A stretch of DNA of 31,236 bases from Scatosoma sp045614565 (GTDB lineage Bacteria > Bacillota > Clostridia > Christensenellales > Borkfalkiaceae), in contig JAZLDG010000109.1 in NCBI GenBank assembly GCA_045614565.1, forward strand, positions 1 to 31,236. The letters are read 5' to 3'. Positions within the stretch are counted from its first letter, which is position 1, and every line of letters begins with the position of its first letter. Made by a program: the position numbers and the translations under genes. The notes beneath the pieces are model-generated. The model was not told the origin of the DNA. It saw only the letters and a program-made list of their open reading frames with translations, and did no database searches. Positions 16,516 through 25,046 of the stretch are shown here, one piece after another.

Positions 16516-17105
16516 TACAATACCCCTTTTGTAGACGGGATTTCGTTTGCACGGTGACAATCAATCGCCGTCGCCGCGCCAAGTGCGCGCGCAACCGCCT
16601 TGAACGTGCCTTCAATTATATGGTGCGAATTTTTCCCCGCAAGCTGTCTTACGTGCAAGGTAATCTTGGCTTCTCGTACGAACGCAAGCCAAAATTCTTC
16701 GCAAAGCTCGCAATCGAAATCCCCGACTTTTTGCGCGGGAATTTGCAAGGTAATCGCGGCGTAATCTCGCCCCGAGATATCCACGGCAGCCATTATCAGC
16801 GTTTCGTCCATCGGTAATACGATATCTCCGTAACGCGTAATGCCGCGTTTATCGCCGAGCGCGTTTGCAAAGGCTTTTCCAAGCGCAATCCCGATATCTT
16901 CCGTCGTGTGGTGATAATCAACCTGCGTATCCCCTTTGCAATTCACGAACAAGTCGTAACCCGCGTGCTTGGCAAACAGCGTAAGCATATGATCGAGAAA
17001 TCCGCAACCGCTGTTGATTTCGCTCTTTCCGTCCCCGTCAAGATTAAGGCGTAACGCAATATCCGTTTCGCCCGTTTTACGAGAAATTTCGTTTACCCGT
17101 TTCAT
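16515..17105 (-). CDS. hisB: imidazoleglycerol-phosphate dehydratase
   Basis: Dehydrates imidazole glycerol phosphate to imidazole acetol phosphate. A 196-residue monofunctional form with metal-binding His65-His66 and Glu69 in HHTTEDIGIALG, FLDHML at the N-terminal repeat, and the second metal motif NSHHIIEGTFKA. The histidinol phosphatase domain found fused in E. coli HisB is absent. The start overlaps the hisC stop by four bases. Confidence 0.98.
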   Translation of the reverse strand: MKRVNEISRKTGETDIALRLNLDGDGKSEINSGCGFLDHMLTLFAKHAGYDLFVNCKGDTQVDYHHTTEDIGIALGKAFANALGDKRGITRYGDIVLPMDETLIMAAVDISGRDYAAITLQIPAQKVGDFDCELCEEFWLAFVREAKITLHVRQLAGKNSHHIIEGTFKAVARALGAATAIDCHRANEIPSTKGVL

Positions 17106-18169
17106 TGTCCGTTCTCCTTTATAATTTCCTTTACCGCCGTTAAAAAGGCGTTCATTTGTGTTTTCGTGCCGATCGTTATGCGGTTAAATTCTTCTACTCT
17201 ACCGCCCTTAAAATGCCGCACGAGAATACCTTTCTTTTTCAAAGCCAAATACAGCTTTCCCCCAGAAATTGCGTTTGATTTTGCGAACACGAAGTTCGTT
17301 TTTGACGGCAAAACTTCAAATCCCAACGCCCGCAACCCGTTTTCGGTGTACGCTCGCGTCTCACAAATTTCCTTGCATTTTTCGTCAAAGTAGTCTTGGG
17401 CTTTTATCGCGGCTTCGCCTGCCGCCGCCGTCATTCTATTGACGTTATAGGGGTTCGTGGAATACTTGATCGTATTCAAATCGGCGATCAACGCTTCGCT
17501 TGCAAAGCCAAATCCTAATCTTGCACCCGCAAGGCTACGCGATTTAGAAAAGGTTTGCGTTACCAACAAATTATCATAACGGTCTATAAGCGACACGCAG
17601 CTCTCGCCGCCGAAATCTACGTACGCTTCATCGATAACCACGACGTTTTCCGCGTTCGCTTTCAATATTTCTTCCACTTCCGCTTTGGACAAGGCAAGCC
17701 CCGTCGGCGCGTTCGGATTGGCGATAAACACAGTGCCTTTGACGCCCAAATAATCGCGGTAATCAATGGAAAAATCGGCTTTGAGCGGAATTTCTTGATA
17801 CGGCACGCCATGCAATTTTGCAAACACTGAATAAAAACCGTAGGTAATATCCGCGAACACGGCGGGCGTGTTTTGATCGCAAAACGCCATAAACGCAAAA
17901 TTCAAGATTTCGTCCGAACCGTTGGTGGGCAAAATTTGCGTTGGTTTCACGCCGTAATATTTCGCCGCCGTTTCCACGAGCGAACAGCAGGTGGGATCGG
18001 AATAGAGTTGACATTTCGCCGCTTCCGCTTTCGCCGCTTCCACTACCGACACGGGCGGGGCGTAAGGCGATTCGTTGGTATTGAGTTTTATATACTGCAA
18101 ATCTTTGGGCTGCTCCCCCGGCGTATACGGCGTGAGCGCAGCGTATTTTGCACTAAAAAATTTACTCAT
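17102..18169 (-). CDS. hisC: histidinol-phosphate aminotransferase
   Basis: PLP-dependent class I/II transaminase of 355 residues that converts imidazole acetol phosphate to histidinol phosphate. Visible are NPNAPTG (151-157), Asp180 in VIDEAYVDF, the PLP Lys209 in TFSKSRSLAGARLGF, and the substrate and PLP phosphate Arg217. The second of two close ATG codons (18169) is preferred because AAGGA lies eight bases before it, whereas the first (18175) is too close. The start then overlaps the hisD stop by eight bases. Confidence 0.96.
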   Translation of the reverse strand: MSKFFSAKYAALTPYTPGEQPKDLQYIKLNTNESPYAPPVSVVEAAKAEAAKCQLYSDPTCCSLVETAAKYYGVKPTQILPTNGSDEILNFAFMAFCDQNTPAVFADITYGFYSVFAKLHGVPYQEIPLKADFSIDYRDYLGVKGTVFIANPNAPTGLALSKAEVEEILKANAENVVVIDEAYVDFGGESCVSLIDRYDNLLVTQTFSKSRSLAGARLGFGFASEALIADLNTIKYSTNPYNVNRMTAAAGEAAIKAQDYFDEKCKEICETRAYTENGLRALGFEVLPSKTNFVFAKSNAISGGKLYLALKKKGILVRHFKGGRVEEFNRITIGTKTQMNAFLTAVKEIIKENGQ

Positions 18170-19445
18170 CGTCATTATCCTTTACGCGTATTACCGCGCT
18201 TTTTGCGTGCGCTTGCAAGCCTTCTCTTTCCGCAAAATCCGCAACCTTGTCCGCCGCCGCGAAAAGCGCGTCTTTGGTATAATAAATAAATTGCGTCTTT
18301 TTCACAAAATCGTCCACGGAGAGTGCCGAAGAAAAGCGCGCCGTACCGCTCGTAGGCAGGGTATGGTTAGGGCCTGCAAAATAGTCCCCCATCGCTTCGG
18401 GGCAATACCTGCCCATAAACACCGAACCCGCATGCTTGATTTTATCAAGGTACGCAAACGGCTCGTCTACGCAAAGTTCCAAGTGCTCGGGGGCGATTTC
18501 GTTGGCAATCTCAATCGCCGAAAGCAAATCCTTCGCCACGATAATTTTTCCGTTATCGTCAATCGATTTACGCGCAATTTCGCAACGCGAAAGGGTCGGG
18601 ATTTGTTTTTCAAGCTCGTTAGAAACCGCCTGCGCGAACACCGCGTCGTCCGTGACGAGTACCGCGCTTGCCATTTTGTCGTGCTCGGCTTGCGAAAGCA
18701 TATCCGCGGCAATATACGCAGGCTTATTTTTGCCGTCCGCAACGATTAAAATTTCGCTCGGGCCTGCGATCATATCAATAGACACCAAGCCGAAAACCTG
18801 CTTTTTCGCTTCCGCGACGAACGCGTTTCCAGGACCTACGATTTTATCGACCTTGGGCACGCTTTCCGTTCCAAACGCCAAAGCCGCTATCGCTTGCGCA
18901 CCGCCGATTTTGAAAATGCGGTCTATTCCCGCGACCTTTGCCGCCGTTAATATATCGGGATTGACCTTGCCCGTTTTCGTGGGCGTGACCATTACGATCT
19001 CTTTGCAACCCGCAATTTTGGCGGGGATCGCGTCCATAAGCACCGTGGACGGATACGCCGCCGTACCGCCCGGTACGTACAAGCCTACCCGTTCAATCGG
19101 CGTGATTTTTTGTCCGACGATCACGCCGTTTTCGCGCTCGATTTTGAAGCCGTCGCGTTTTTGTTTTTCGTGAAATTCGCGAATGTTTGCCGCCGCTTCT
19201 TCCAAAATTTCCACGAAGCGTTTATCCGCTTGGGCGTACGCGGTTTCAATTTCCGTTTTGGAAACTTCCAGCTCGTCTAAAACTACGCCGTCGAATTTTT
19301 GCGCGTAAGCGCGTAAAGCGGCGTCACCGTCCTTTTTCACGCACGCAAGAATATCCGCAACGATATCGGCAACGCTTGCCGTGGAATTGAAACGGGCGAA
19401 AAGTTCTTCGTTCGTAACTTCGCCGCATTTGAAAATTTTAATCAT
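18162..19445 (-). CDS. hisD: histidinol dehydrogenase
   Basis: Oxidises histidinol twice with NAD+ to histidine; zinc enzyme of 427 residues. Zinc ligands match Gln252 and His255 (SQAEHDKM), Asp354 and a C-terminal His. The general acid/base pair Glu320-His321 is in APEHLEL, and GPNHTLPTSGTARFSS is the family signature region. VGLYVPGGTAAYPSTVLM is the usual NAD segment. The ATG at 19445 overlaps the hisG stop by four bases. Confidence 0.98.
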   Translation of the reverse strand: MIKIFKCGEVTNEELFARFNSTASVADIVADILACVKKDGDAALRAYAQKFDGVVLDELEVSKTEIETAYAQADKRFVEILEEAAANIREFHEKQKRDGFKIERENGVIVGQKITPIERVGLYVPGGTAAYPSTVLMDAIPAKIAGCKEIVMVTPTKTGKVNPDILTAAKVAGIDRIFKIGGAQAIAALAFGTESVPKVDKIVGPGNAFVAEAKKQVFGLVSIDMIAGPSEILIVADGKNKPAYIAADMLSQAEHDKMASAVLVTDDAVFAQAVSNELEKQIPTLSRCEIARKSIDDNGKIIVAKDLLSAIEIANEIAPEHLELCVDEPFAYLDKIKHAGSVFMGRYCPEAMGDYFAGPNHTLPTSGTARFSSALSVDDFVKKTQFIYYTKDALFAAADKVADFAEREGLQAHAKSAVIRVKDNDDE

Positions 19446-20083
19446 ACCTTACTACCCGTATCTACGTCGAGAAGCTCCGCTACTTTTTTCGTCAAGTTCT
19501 CGATTTCTTCCGTTTTGAATTTGAAACTCGCTTTATTCGCGATCAATCTCGCGCTGATCGGGAATACCGTTTCCACGACTTCCAAATCGTTTTCTTTGAG
19601 CGTCGCGCCCGTTTCCACGATATCCACGATAACGTCGGAAAGCCCTAAAATGGGCGCAATTTCTATCGAGCCGTTGAGCTTGATGACGTCGATCGCTCTA
19701 CCCTTTTTCGCGTAAAAAGATTTCGCCGCGCGAACGAATTTCGTCGCGACTTTAAGCGTTCTTTGCCCGTCGTCATAAAAATCCTTTTTCGCTGCGACTG
19801 CCATTTTGCAAACGCCTTTTTTCAAGTCTAAAAGCTCGTACACGTCGGGGGCGTATTCCACCAAAATATCCTTGCCGCATACGCCGATATCCGCCGCGCC
19901 GCGTTCTACGTAAATGGAAACGTCGGACGGCTTCACCCAAAAATACCGTACGCCTTTTTCCGCGTTTTCAAAAATAAGTTTTCTGTTCGGCTCTTTTATA
20001 GACGGACATTCGTAACCCGCACGCTCGAAAATATCGTAAATTTTTTCCCCAAGTCTGCCTTTGGGTAACGCAATATTGATCAT
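19442..20083 (-). CDS. hisG: ATP phosphoribosyltransferase, short form
   Basis: First step of histidine synthesis, joining ATP and PRPP. At 213 residues this is the short catalytic form, which lacks the C-terminal regulatory domain and depends on HisZ. IALPKGRLGE opens the protein, and the PRPP loop is DVIVDIVETGATLKEN. Feedback control by histidine is expected to act through the HisZ partner encoded just upstream (four-base overlap). Confidence 0.98.
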   Translation of the reverse strand: MINIALPKGRLGEKIYDIFERAGYECPSIKEPNRKLIFENAEKGVRYFWVKPSDVSIYVERGAADIGVCGKDILVEYAPDVYELLDLKKGVCKMAVAAKKDFYDDGQRTLKVATKFVRAAKSFYAKKGRAIDVIKLNGSIEIAPILGLSDVIVDIVETGATLKENDLEVVETVFPISARLIANKASFKFKTEEIENLTKKVAELLDVDTGSKV

Positions 20084-21177
20084 TTCGTACCCCCTTCACG
20101 CAAATCCAGTACTTCGTTGAAGCGAATACCGCACGACCTTTTCAGCGCGCGTACGCTTTTGCCTGCTTGCACTAATTTTTCCACCGTTTCCGTAAGCGTT
20201 TGCAGGCTGGTTTTCTCGTCGTAAAGTACCAACGTATCGATATCGAATGTCGCTTCGCGTTTTTTGAAATCTTCCAACAAATCAAGGTACACGGCAAAGC
20301 CGATCGCGCCTGCTTTTCTGCCCATTCTCGACATCAATCTATCGTACTGACCGCCAGCCAAAACGCCTTCGCAAACACCGTCCACGAAGCCCTTGAATAC
20401 GATCCCGTTATAATATTTCATATCGTTGACGACGGAAAAATCCACGCGAATTTTATTCCCGTAGCCACAGCTAATTAACAAATCGCACAAGGTTTTCAGC
20501 TCGTCATATGCCTTTTTCGCTTCTTCACTTTCGCAAAGCGGCGCAAGCGCGGTGAGCGTTTTTTTCATATCCCCGTACGCGCTAACGAGCGTGAGCAGTT
20601 TTTCCGTTTTCGCGTCTTCCACACCGTAGCATTTACAAAGGGCGCGCATTTCGTGCATATTCTTTTCCGCAACCAGCCGCATAATTTCACGGTTGAACGC
20701 TTTATCTTTTTGAAGTTCGTTGAGCGTAGCCGCTAAAATGCCGATATGCGAAATATCCAACACGTAATTAGGCGAAATCACAGCAAGACTTTCCGCGGCA
20801 AGCTTGACCGTTTCAAACACGTCGTACGCGGTAATTTCCCCGATCCGTTCCAAGCCTACTTGCGGAATTTCCTTAAACTGTTTGGTTTCCCCCGAGATAC
20901 GGTACACGTTTTCGTGGTAATAGACCTTTTTCGCGCCGTCTTCGTCGGCGGTGTTTTTGATGATCGAAAGCGTAACGTCGGGCTTCAACGCCAACAGTTT
21001 TCCATCGGTGTCGTTGAACGTAATCACCCCGTCGCCAACGAGAAAATCTTTATTCGCCACGTATAAATCGTACGCTTCAAATTTACTCATTTTATACGGC
21101 AAATACCCGTATTTTCGATAGAGTGAACGGAGCGCGAACGCTACGCGTTCTTCTTCTTTTACGATCGTTTCGGTCAT
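20080..21177 (-). CDS. hisZ: ATP phosphoribosyltransferase regulatory subunit
   Basis: A 365-residue relative of histidyl-tRNA synthetase that lacks the tRNA-binding domain and forms a hetero-octamer with short HisG. Class II synthetase-like motifs are seen: LLALKPDVTLSI, VYRISGETKQFKEIPQVGLE near motif 2, and VLAGGQYDRLMSRMGRKAGAIGFAVYLD as the degenerate histidine site. The ribosome site GGAGAGTAAAG precedes the ATG at 21177. It is 14 bases after serA. Confidence 0.96.
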   Translation of the reverse strand: MTETIVKEEERVAFALRSLYRKYGYLPYKMSKFEAYDLYVANKDFLVGDGVITFNDTDGKLLALKPDVTLSIIKNTADEDGAKKVYYHENVYRISGETKQFKEIPQVGLERIGEITAYDVFETVKLAAESLAVISPNYVLDISHIGILAATLNELQKDKAFNREIMRLVAEKNMHEMRALCKCYGVEDAKTEKLLTLVSAYGDMKKTLTALAPLCESEEAKKAYDELKTLCDLLISCGYGNKIRVDFSVVNDMKYYNGIVFKGFVDGVCEGVLAGGQYDRLMSRMGRKAGAIGFAVYLDLLEDFKKREATFDIDTLVLYDEKTSLQTLTETVEKLVQAGKSVRALKRSCGIRFNEVLDLREGGTK

Positions 21178-21191
21178 CTTTACTCTCCTAA

Positions 21192-22352
21192 TCAGTCAAA
21201 TACTCTTACGCCAAAGACGCCGTTGATGGCTTTGAGCGTATCTACGATCGCCGCGCTTGCAGGCACGTTCGTTTCCACGATCGTATACGCCACTTCACCT
21301 TTCGAGCCGTTGGCAAGATTTTCAATGTTGATATTTTGCGACGAGAACGCCGAAGTGATTTGCGAAAGCATATTCGGCACGTTTTCGTTCATAATGCAAA
21401 CGCGGGGATTTTCCGAACGGGGCAAGCCCACCGTCGGGAAATTGACGCTGTTGCGAATATTCCCGCAGGCTAAAAACTCGTCGAGCTGTTGCGCCGCCAT
21501 AACCGCACAATGGTCTTCCGATTCCACCGTGGACGCGCCGAGATGGGGAATGGCGATTACGCCCGAAGCTCCCGCCGTTTCGTCCGTCGGGAAATCGGTG
21601 ACGTACGCCGCCACCTTTTTATTTGCAAGCGCGACTTTGATATCCGCCGCGTTCACAAGATCGGCTCTTGCAAGATTGAGTATGCGAACGCCGTCTTTCA
21701 TTTGCGAAATGCTCTTTTCGCAAATCATATTTTTCGTTTGCGGAGTTGCGGGTACGTGCAAGGTGATATAATCGCAAGTCTTGAAAATTTCCGCGTAATC
21801 CGCCGCTTGCGATACGGACGGAGCCAAGCTCCACGCTGCTTTCGCCGTAATGTACGGGTCGTAACCCATAACTTTCATACCCAAAGAAATTGCCACGTTG
21901 GCAACCATACCGCCGATTGCGCCAAGCCCGATAACGCCGAGTGTTTTTCCCGCAAGCTCGTGTCCGACAAACGCCGATTTACCCGCTTCAACCGTTTTCG
22001 CAACGCCCGTTTGTCCCGCAAGCGTCTTTACCCATTCTACGCCGCCGATCAAATCGCGGGAAGCCAAAATGAGCGCGGCAATCGGAAGCTCTTTTACCGC
22101 GTTTGCGTTTGCGCCGGGGGTGTTGAATACGACGACGCCTTCTTTCGTGCATTTATCCACGGGAATATTATTCACTCCCGCGCCGCAACGGGCAATCGCA
22201 CGTAAATTTTCGGAAAATTGCATATCGTGCAACGCCGCCGAACGCACCATAATCGCGTCTTCGTTCGTAACGTTTTCGTGCACTTCGTACTTCGTGGCGA
22301 GAACGTCCGTTCCCACCTTTGCAATTTTATTCATTAACTTGACTTTTAACAT
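21192..22352 (-). CDS. serA: D-3-phosphoglycerate dehydrogenase
   Basis: Oxidises 3-phosphoglycerate to phosphohydroxypyruvate. With the ATG at 22352 (AGGAG eight bases upstream) it has 386 residues. Rossmann motif GLGAIGG (142-148), substrate Arg229 in NLARADLVN and catalytic His270 in IPHLGASTVESE are visible, with a C-terminal ACT domain from about 315 (RVCIMNENVPNMLSQI). The ACT domain suggests feedback by serine. A reading that starts 11 codons earlier would include the promoter and ribosome site. It is followed by hisZ after 14 bases. Confidence 0.96.
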   Translation of the reverse strand: MLKVKLMNKIAKVGTDVLATKYEVHENVTNEDAIMVRSAALHDMQFSENLRAIARCGAGVNNIPVDKCTKEGVVVFNTPGANANAVKELPIAALILASRDLIGGVEWVKTLAGQTGVAKTVEAGKSAFVGHELAGKTLGVIGLGAIGGMVANVAISLGMKVMGYDPYITAKAAWSLAPSVSQAADYAEIFKTCDYITLHVPATPQTKNMICEKSISQMKDGVRILNLARADLVNAADIKVALANKKVAAYVTDFPTDETAGASGVIAIPHLGASTVESEDHCAVMAAQQLDEFLACGNIRNSVNFPTVGLPRSENPRVCIMNENVPNMLSQITSAFSSQNINIENLANGSKGEVAYTIVETNVPASAAIVDTLKAINGVFGVRVFD

Positions 22353-22371
22353 ATCCGTTCTCCTAACGATA

Positions 22372-22399
22372 ATTTTATCACGCATTTCCCCTTTGTCAA
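22372..22399 (-). promoter_or_regulatory. internal promoter before serA
   Basis: TTGACA (22394-22399), a 16-base spacer and TAAAAT (22372-22377) in the gap between serC and serA. Transcription would start near 22365, which leaves only about 13 bases before the ATG and puts the AGGAG site at the very 5' end. Confidence 0.6.
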
Positions 22400-22419
22400 G
22401 TACCTACCGTCAACTTTTT

Positions 22420-23508
22420 TTAATCCTTGGGGTTATTTTTTGCAAATTCTTTCATAAACGCAACCAACTTTTCCACACCTGCCTTGGGCATTGCGTTGTA
22501 AATGGAAGCACGCATACCGCCGACCGAGCGGTGACCTTTCAAATTCACAAGCCCGCATTTCGCCGCTTCGGAAGCAAATTTTTTATCCAAATCCGCGTCA
22601 CCCGTCACGAAAGTCACGTTCATCATAGAACGGCTTTCCTTTACCACGGGCGCGTGGTAATAATCTTGGCTATCCAAATAATCGTACAAAAGCTTGGCTT
22701 TGCTTTCGTTCAATTTTTTCATTTCTTCCAAACCGCCCAAGCGTTCGATCCAGTCGTACACGAGTTTGGCGATATAAATACACCAGCAAGGGGGCGTATT
22801 ATACATAGAACCGTTTTCCGCCATTACCTGATAATCGAGCATCGTTGGAATTTCCGCTTTGGCTTTTCCAAGCAAGTCTTCCCGAACAATTACCACCGTC
22901 AAGCCCGCCGCGGACATATTTTTTTGCGCGCCTGCGTAAATTACGCCGAAGCGGGAAACGTCGAAGGGCTCGCTCAATATGCAAGACGACATATCCGCAA
23001 CGAGCGGAATATCGCCCGTATCGGGAATATAGGGAAACTTCGTGCCGTAAATGGTGTTATTGAAGCAAATATGCACGTAGTCCGCATCCGCGCGGAAATC
23101 GGATTTTTCCGTTTTGGGCACGAACGTAAAATTCGCTTCCTTTGACGAAGCTACCGCTTTTACGTCGCCGTATTTTTGCGCTTCTTTATACGCTTTCGTC
23201 GAAAACTGTCCTGAAAGAATATAATCGGCTTTACCGCTACCCGTCATCAAATTCAAAGGTACGGCGGCAAATTGCGTGGACGCGCCGCCCTGTAAAAACA
23301 GTACCTTGTAATTGTCGGGAATATTCATAACTCTCCGAAGTCCTGCTTCCGCGTCTTGAATAATTTTTTCATAGACGGGAGAACGGTGGCTCATTTCCAT
23401 CACTGACATACCGCTGTCTTGATAATTTAACATATCTTTGGCAGCTTCAACCAACACTTCTTCGGGCAACATAGAAGGCCCTGCCGAAAAATTAAATACT
23501 CTTTCCAT
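22420..23508 (-). CDS. serC: phosphoserine aminotransferase
   Basis: PLP enzyme of 362 residues that makes phosphoserine from phosphohydroxypyruvate and glutamate. FNFSAGPSMLPEEVL at the N-terminus, SHRSPVYEKII, FLQGGASTQF for PLP phosphate binding, and the PLP Lys196 in YAGAQKNMSAAG are all diagnostic. First gene of the serine-histidine operon, behind the promoter at 23579-23608. Confidence 0.98.
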   Translation of the reverse strand: MERVFNFSAGPSMLPEEVLVEAAKDMLNYQDSGMSVMEMSHRSPVYEKIIQDAEAGLRRVMNIPDNYKVLFLQGGASTQFAAVPLNLMTGSGKADYILSGQFSTKAYKEAQKYGDVKAVASSKEANFTFVPKTEKSDFRADADYVHICFNNTIYGTKFPYIPDTGDIPLVADMSSCILSEPFDVSRFGVIYAGAQKNMSAAGLTVVIVREDLLGKAKAEIPTMLDYQVMAENGSMYNTPPCWCIYIAKLVYDWIERLGGLEEMKKLNESKAKLLYDYLDSQDYYHAPVVKESRSMMNVTFVTGDADLDKKFASEAAKCGLVNLKGHRSVGGMRASIYNAMPKAGVEKLVAFMKEFAKNNPKD

Positions 23509-23578
23509 TTTTTACCACTCCTTCAAACGGAAAAACTGAATTATCAAACCGTTTTAATCAAAAATCTTAATTGCAAAT

Positions 23579-23608
23579 ATTGTACCACAATTTGCCTGAA
23601 AAAGGCAA
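23579..23608 (-). promoter_or_regulatory. promoter of the ser-his operon
   Basis: TTGCCT (23603-23608) and TACAAT (23579-23584) with an 18-base spacer and a TGG just before the -10 (extended -10). The start would be near 23572, leaving about 64 bases before the serC ATG. That is too short for a T-box or another large leader, so no RNA-level control by serine or histidine is visible. Confidence 0.65.
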
Positions 23609-23676
23609 GGATTTTCAAGGAAAAAATGATATTATTTATCAATTTCACCCTATATTTTACGCAAAAAACAAAAAAA

Positions 23677-23710
23677 GGGAAACGGAACATTCCAAAATTC
23701 CCGTTTTCCC
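23677..23710 (-). terminator. terminator after cyuA
   Basis: GGGAAACGG (23677-23685) pairs with CCGTTTTCCC (23701-23710) with one bulged base, and on the minus strand the stem is followed by seven Ts. It lies right after the cyuA stop and separates it from serC. Confidence 0.8.
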
Positions 23711-23717
23711 CTTATTT

Positions 23718-24989
23718 TTACTCACCATCAAGCATTATACGAATAATCTCTTTATCCGTTTCACGCATACCTTTATGCGCAAGTCTTGAAACGCTTTTAA
23801 TCGTATTTTCCACGCCCTGTTTTACGATGCCGTCGCCAGCGTAAAAATCGTTGCCGTTATAATGCATATTCAAGCCCAACAAGCCGCTCTCCACTGCCGT
23901 AGCAATCTTTGCCGCGCAACTTGCTTTCGCACCGTCGCAAATAATCCCCGAATCGATCGCAAGGGCGTTTACGAGCGTATGCGTAATCTCTTCCATTCCA
24001 CCGCCTAGCAAAAACGCCACGCCGCAAGCCGCGCCCGCGCCTGCGGAAACGACGCCGCAATAGGCAGATAGCGTTCCGATGCCGCTTTTCAAGTGAATGG
24101 TTACGAGATTAGAAACGCAAAGCGCGCGTAATAATTTTTCCTTGGATAAATGCAAACCCTTTGCGTATACGACGACGGGTACGGAACAGGTAATGCCTTG
24201 GTTGCCGCTCCCCGAATTGATAATAACGGGAAGTTCGCAACCGTTCATTCTCGCGTCGCTTGCCGCCGCAGCGTACGCCTTTGCCGTGATTTTTATATCG
24301 GGCTGATAGGCGCGAAGTAAAACTTTGCCGATATTCGCGCCGTAATCGGCGTTTAGACCTTCTTCCGCTATCGCCATATTATATTCGATTTGCCTTGTTA
24401 AAAGCTCGCGCACCGCTTCCACGTCCACCGCATTAGCAAATGCGACGATGTCTTCTACGTTCAAAATACTGCGATCGGTTTTTTTGCCCTGCTTTTCAAG
24501 CGGCTTTTCAAATAAAACCGTATCGTTTAACTTCACGCAAACGACGTTGGTATGCGTATCCGCGATGCGGACGAACGCGCAATTTTTCTTTGAGTACAGC
24601 GTTACGCCAATATCGAACGTGCGCGCGTCTTCGGGGGTGACCGTTTCCAAAGGAAACGTATCCCGAACAAGTCGGATTTCTTCCATTTGTTCCGCGGTAA
24701 CGCAAGAAAGCGTTTCAAGCCTTGCTTCGGCGTCGCCTGCCACGAGTCCCGCGGCAAACGCGGACTTAATCCCGCGTAATCCGCCCGTGTGCGGCACGAT
24801 GACGCTTTTGGCGTTTTTTACGATATTTCCGCTGACTTCCAGCCTACCCCGAACGGGAGTTTCGCCCAGCGTTTCGCGTGCCTTTGCAACGGCATACGCA
24901 ATCGAAATCGGTTCGGTACAGCCCATAGCAGGTACGAGTTCTTCGTGTAAAATATCGATATATTGTCGACAAATTTCTTTCGTAAGCAT
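23718..24989 (-). CDS. cyuA: L-cysteine desulfidase / serine dehydratase-alpha-like protein (CyuA, UPF0597)
   Basis: A 423-residue iron-sulfur-dependent lyase of the CyuA/YhaM family, which breaks cysteine into pyruvate, ammonia and sulfide; some members act on serine. The N-terminal LVPAMGCTEPISIAYA contains the first cluster Cys (24). NSGSGNQGITCSVPVV and the C-terminal IICDGAKASCAAK hold the remaining cysteines. It starts at the ATG at 24989 with AGGATAGT before it. It follows hom across a strong hairpin and has no obvious promoter of its own. Confidence 0.9.
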   Translation of the reverse strand: MLTKEICRQYIDILHEELVPAMGCTEPISIAYAVAKARETLGETPVRGRLEVSGNIVKNAKSVIVPHTGGLRGIKSAFAAGLVAGDAEARLETLSCVTAEQMEEIRLVRDTFPLETVTPEDARTFDIGVTLYSKKNCAFVRIADTHTNVVCVKLNDTVLFEKPLEKQGKKTDRSILNVEDIVAFANAVDVEAVRELLTRQIEYNMAIAEEGLNADYGANIGKVLLRAYQPDIKITAKAYAAAASDARMNGCELPVIINSGSGNQGITCSVPVVVYAKGLHLSKEKLLRALCVSNLVTIHLKSGIGTLSAYCGVVSAGAGAACGVAFLLGGGMEEITHTLVNALAIDSGIICDGAKASCAAKIATAVESGLLGLNMHYNGNDFYAGDGIVKQGVENTIKSVSRLAHKGMRETDKEIIRIMLDGE

Positions 24990-25002
24990 ACTATCCTAAA
25001 AT

Positions 25003-25035
25003 CGCAAAAGAAAGGCAACGCGCCTTTCTTTTGCG
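25003..25035 (-). terminator. hairpin between hom and cyuA
   Basis: A perfect 14-bp stem (CGCAAAAGAAAGGC and its complement) with a five-base loop. On the minus strand only ATTTTAGG follows, so the T-tract is short. It may end or only reduce transcription into cyuA. Confidence 0.65.
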
Positions 25036-25046
25036 GATATCTATTT

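Noticed and set aside
15904..16560. Longer HisH start at 16560
   Set aside because: Adds 15 residues unlike the family and overlaps hisB by 46 bases; the ATG at 16515 gives the standard N-terminus.
21898..23145. Open frame of 415 codons on plus
   Set aside because: Spans serA and serC on the opposite strand; both minus genes are certain.
23509..23717. Possible T-box or other amino acid leader before serC
   Set aside because: The likely transcript leader is only about 64 bases and has no T-box sequence or specifier hairpin.
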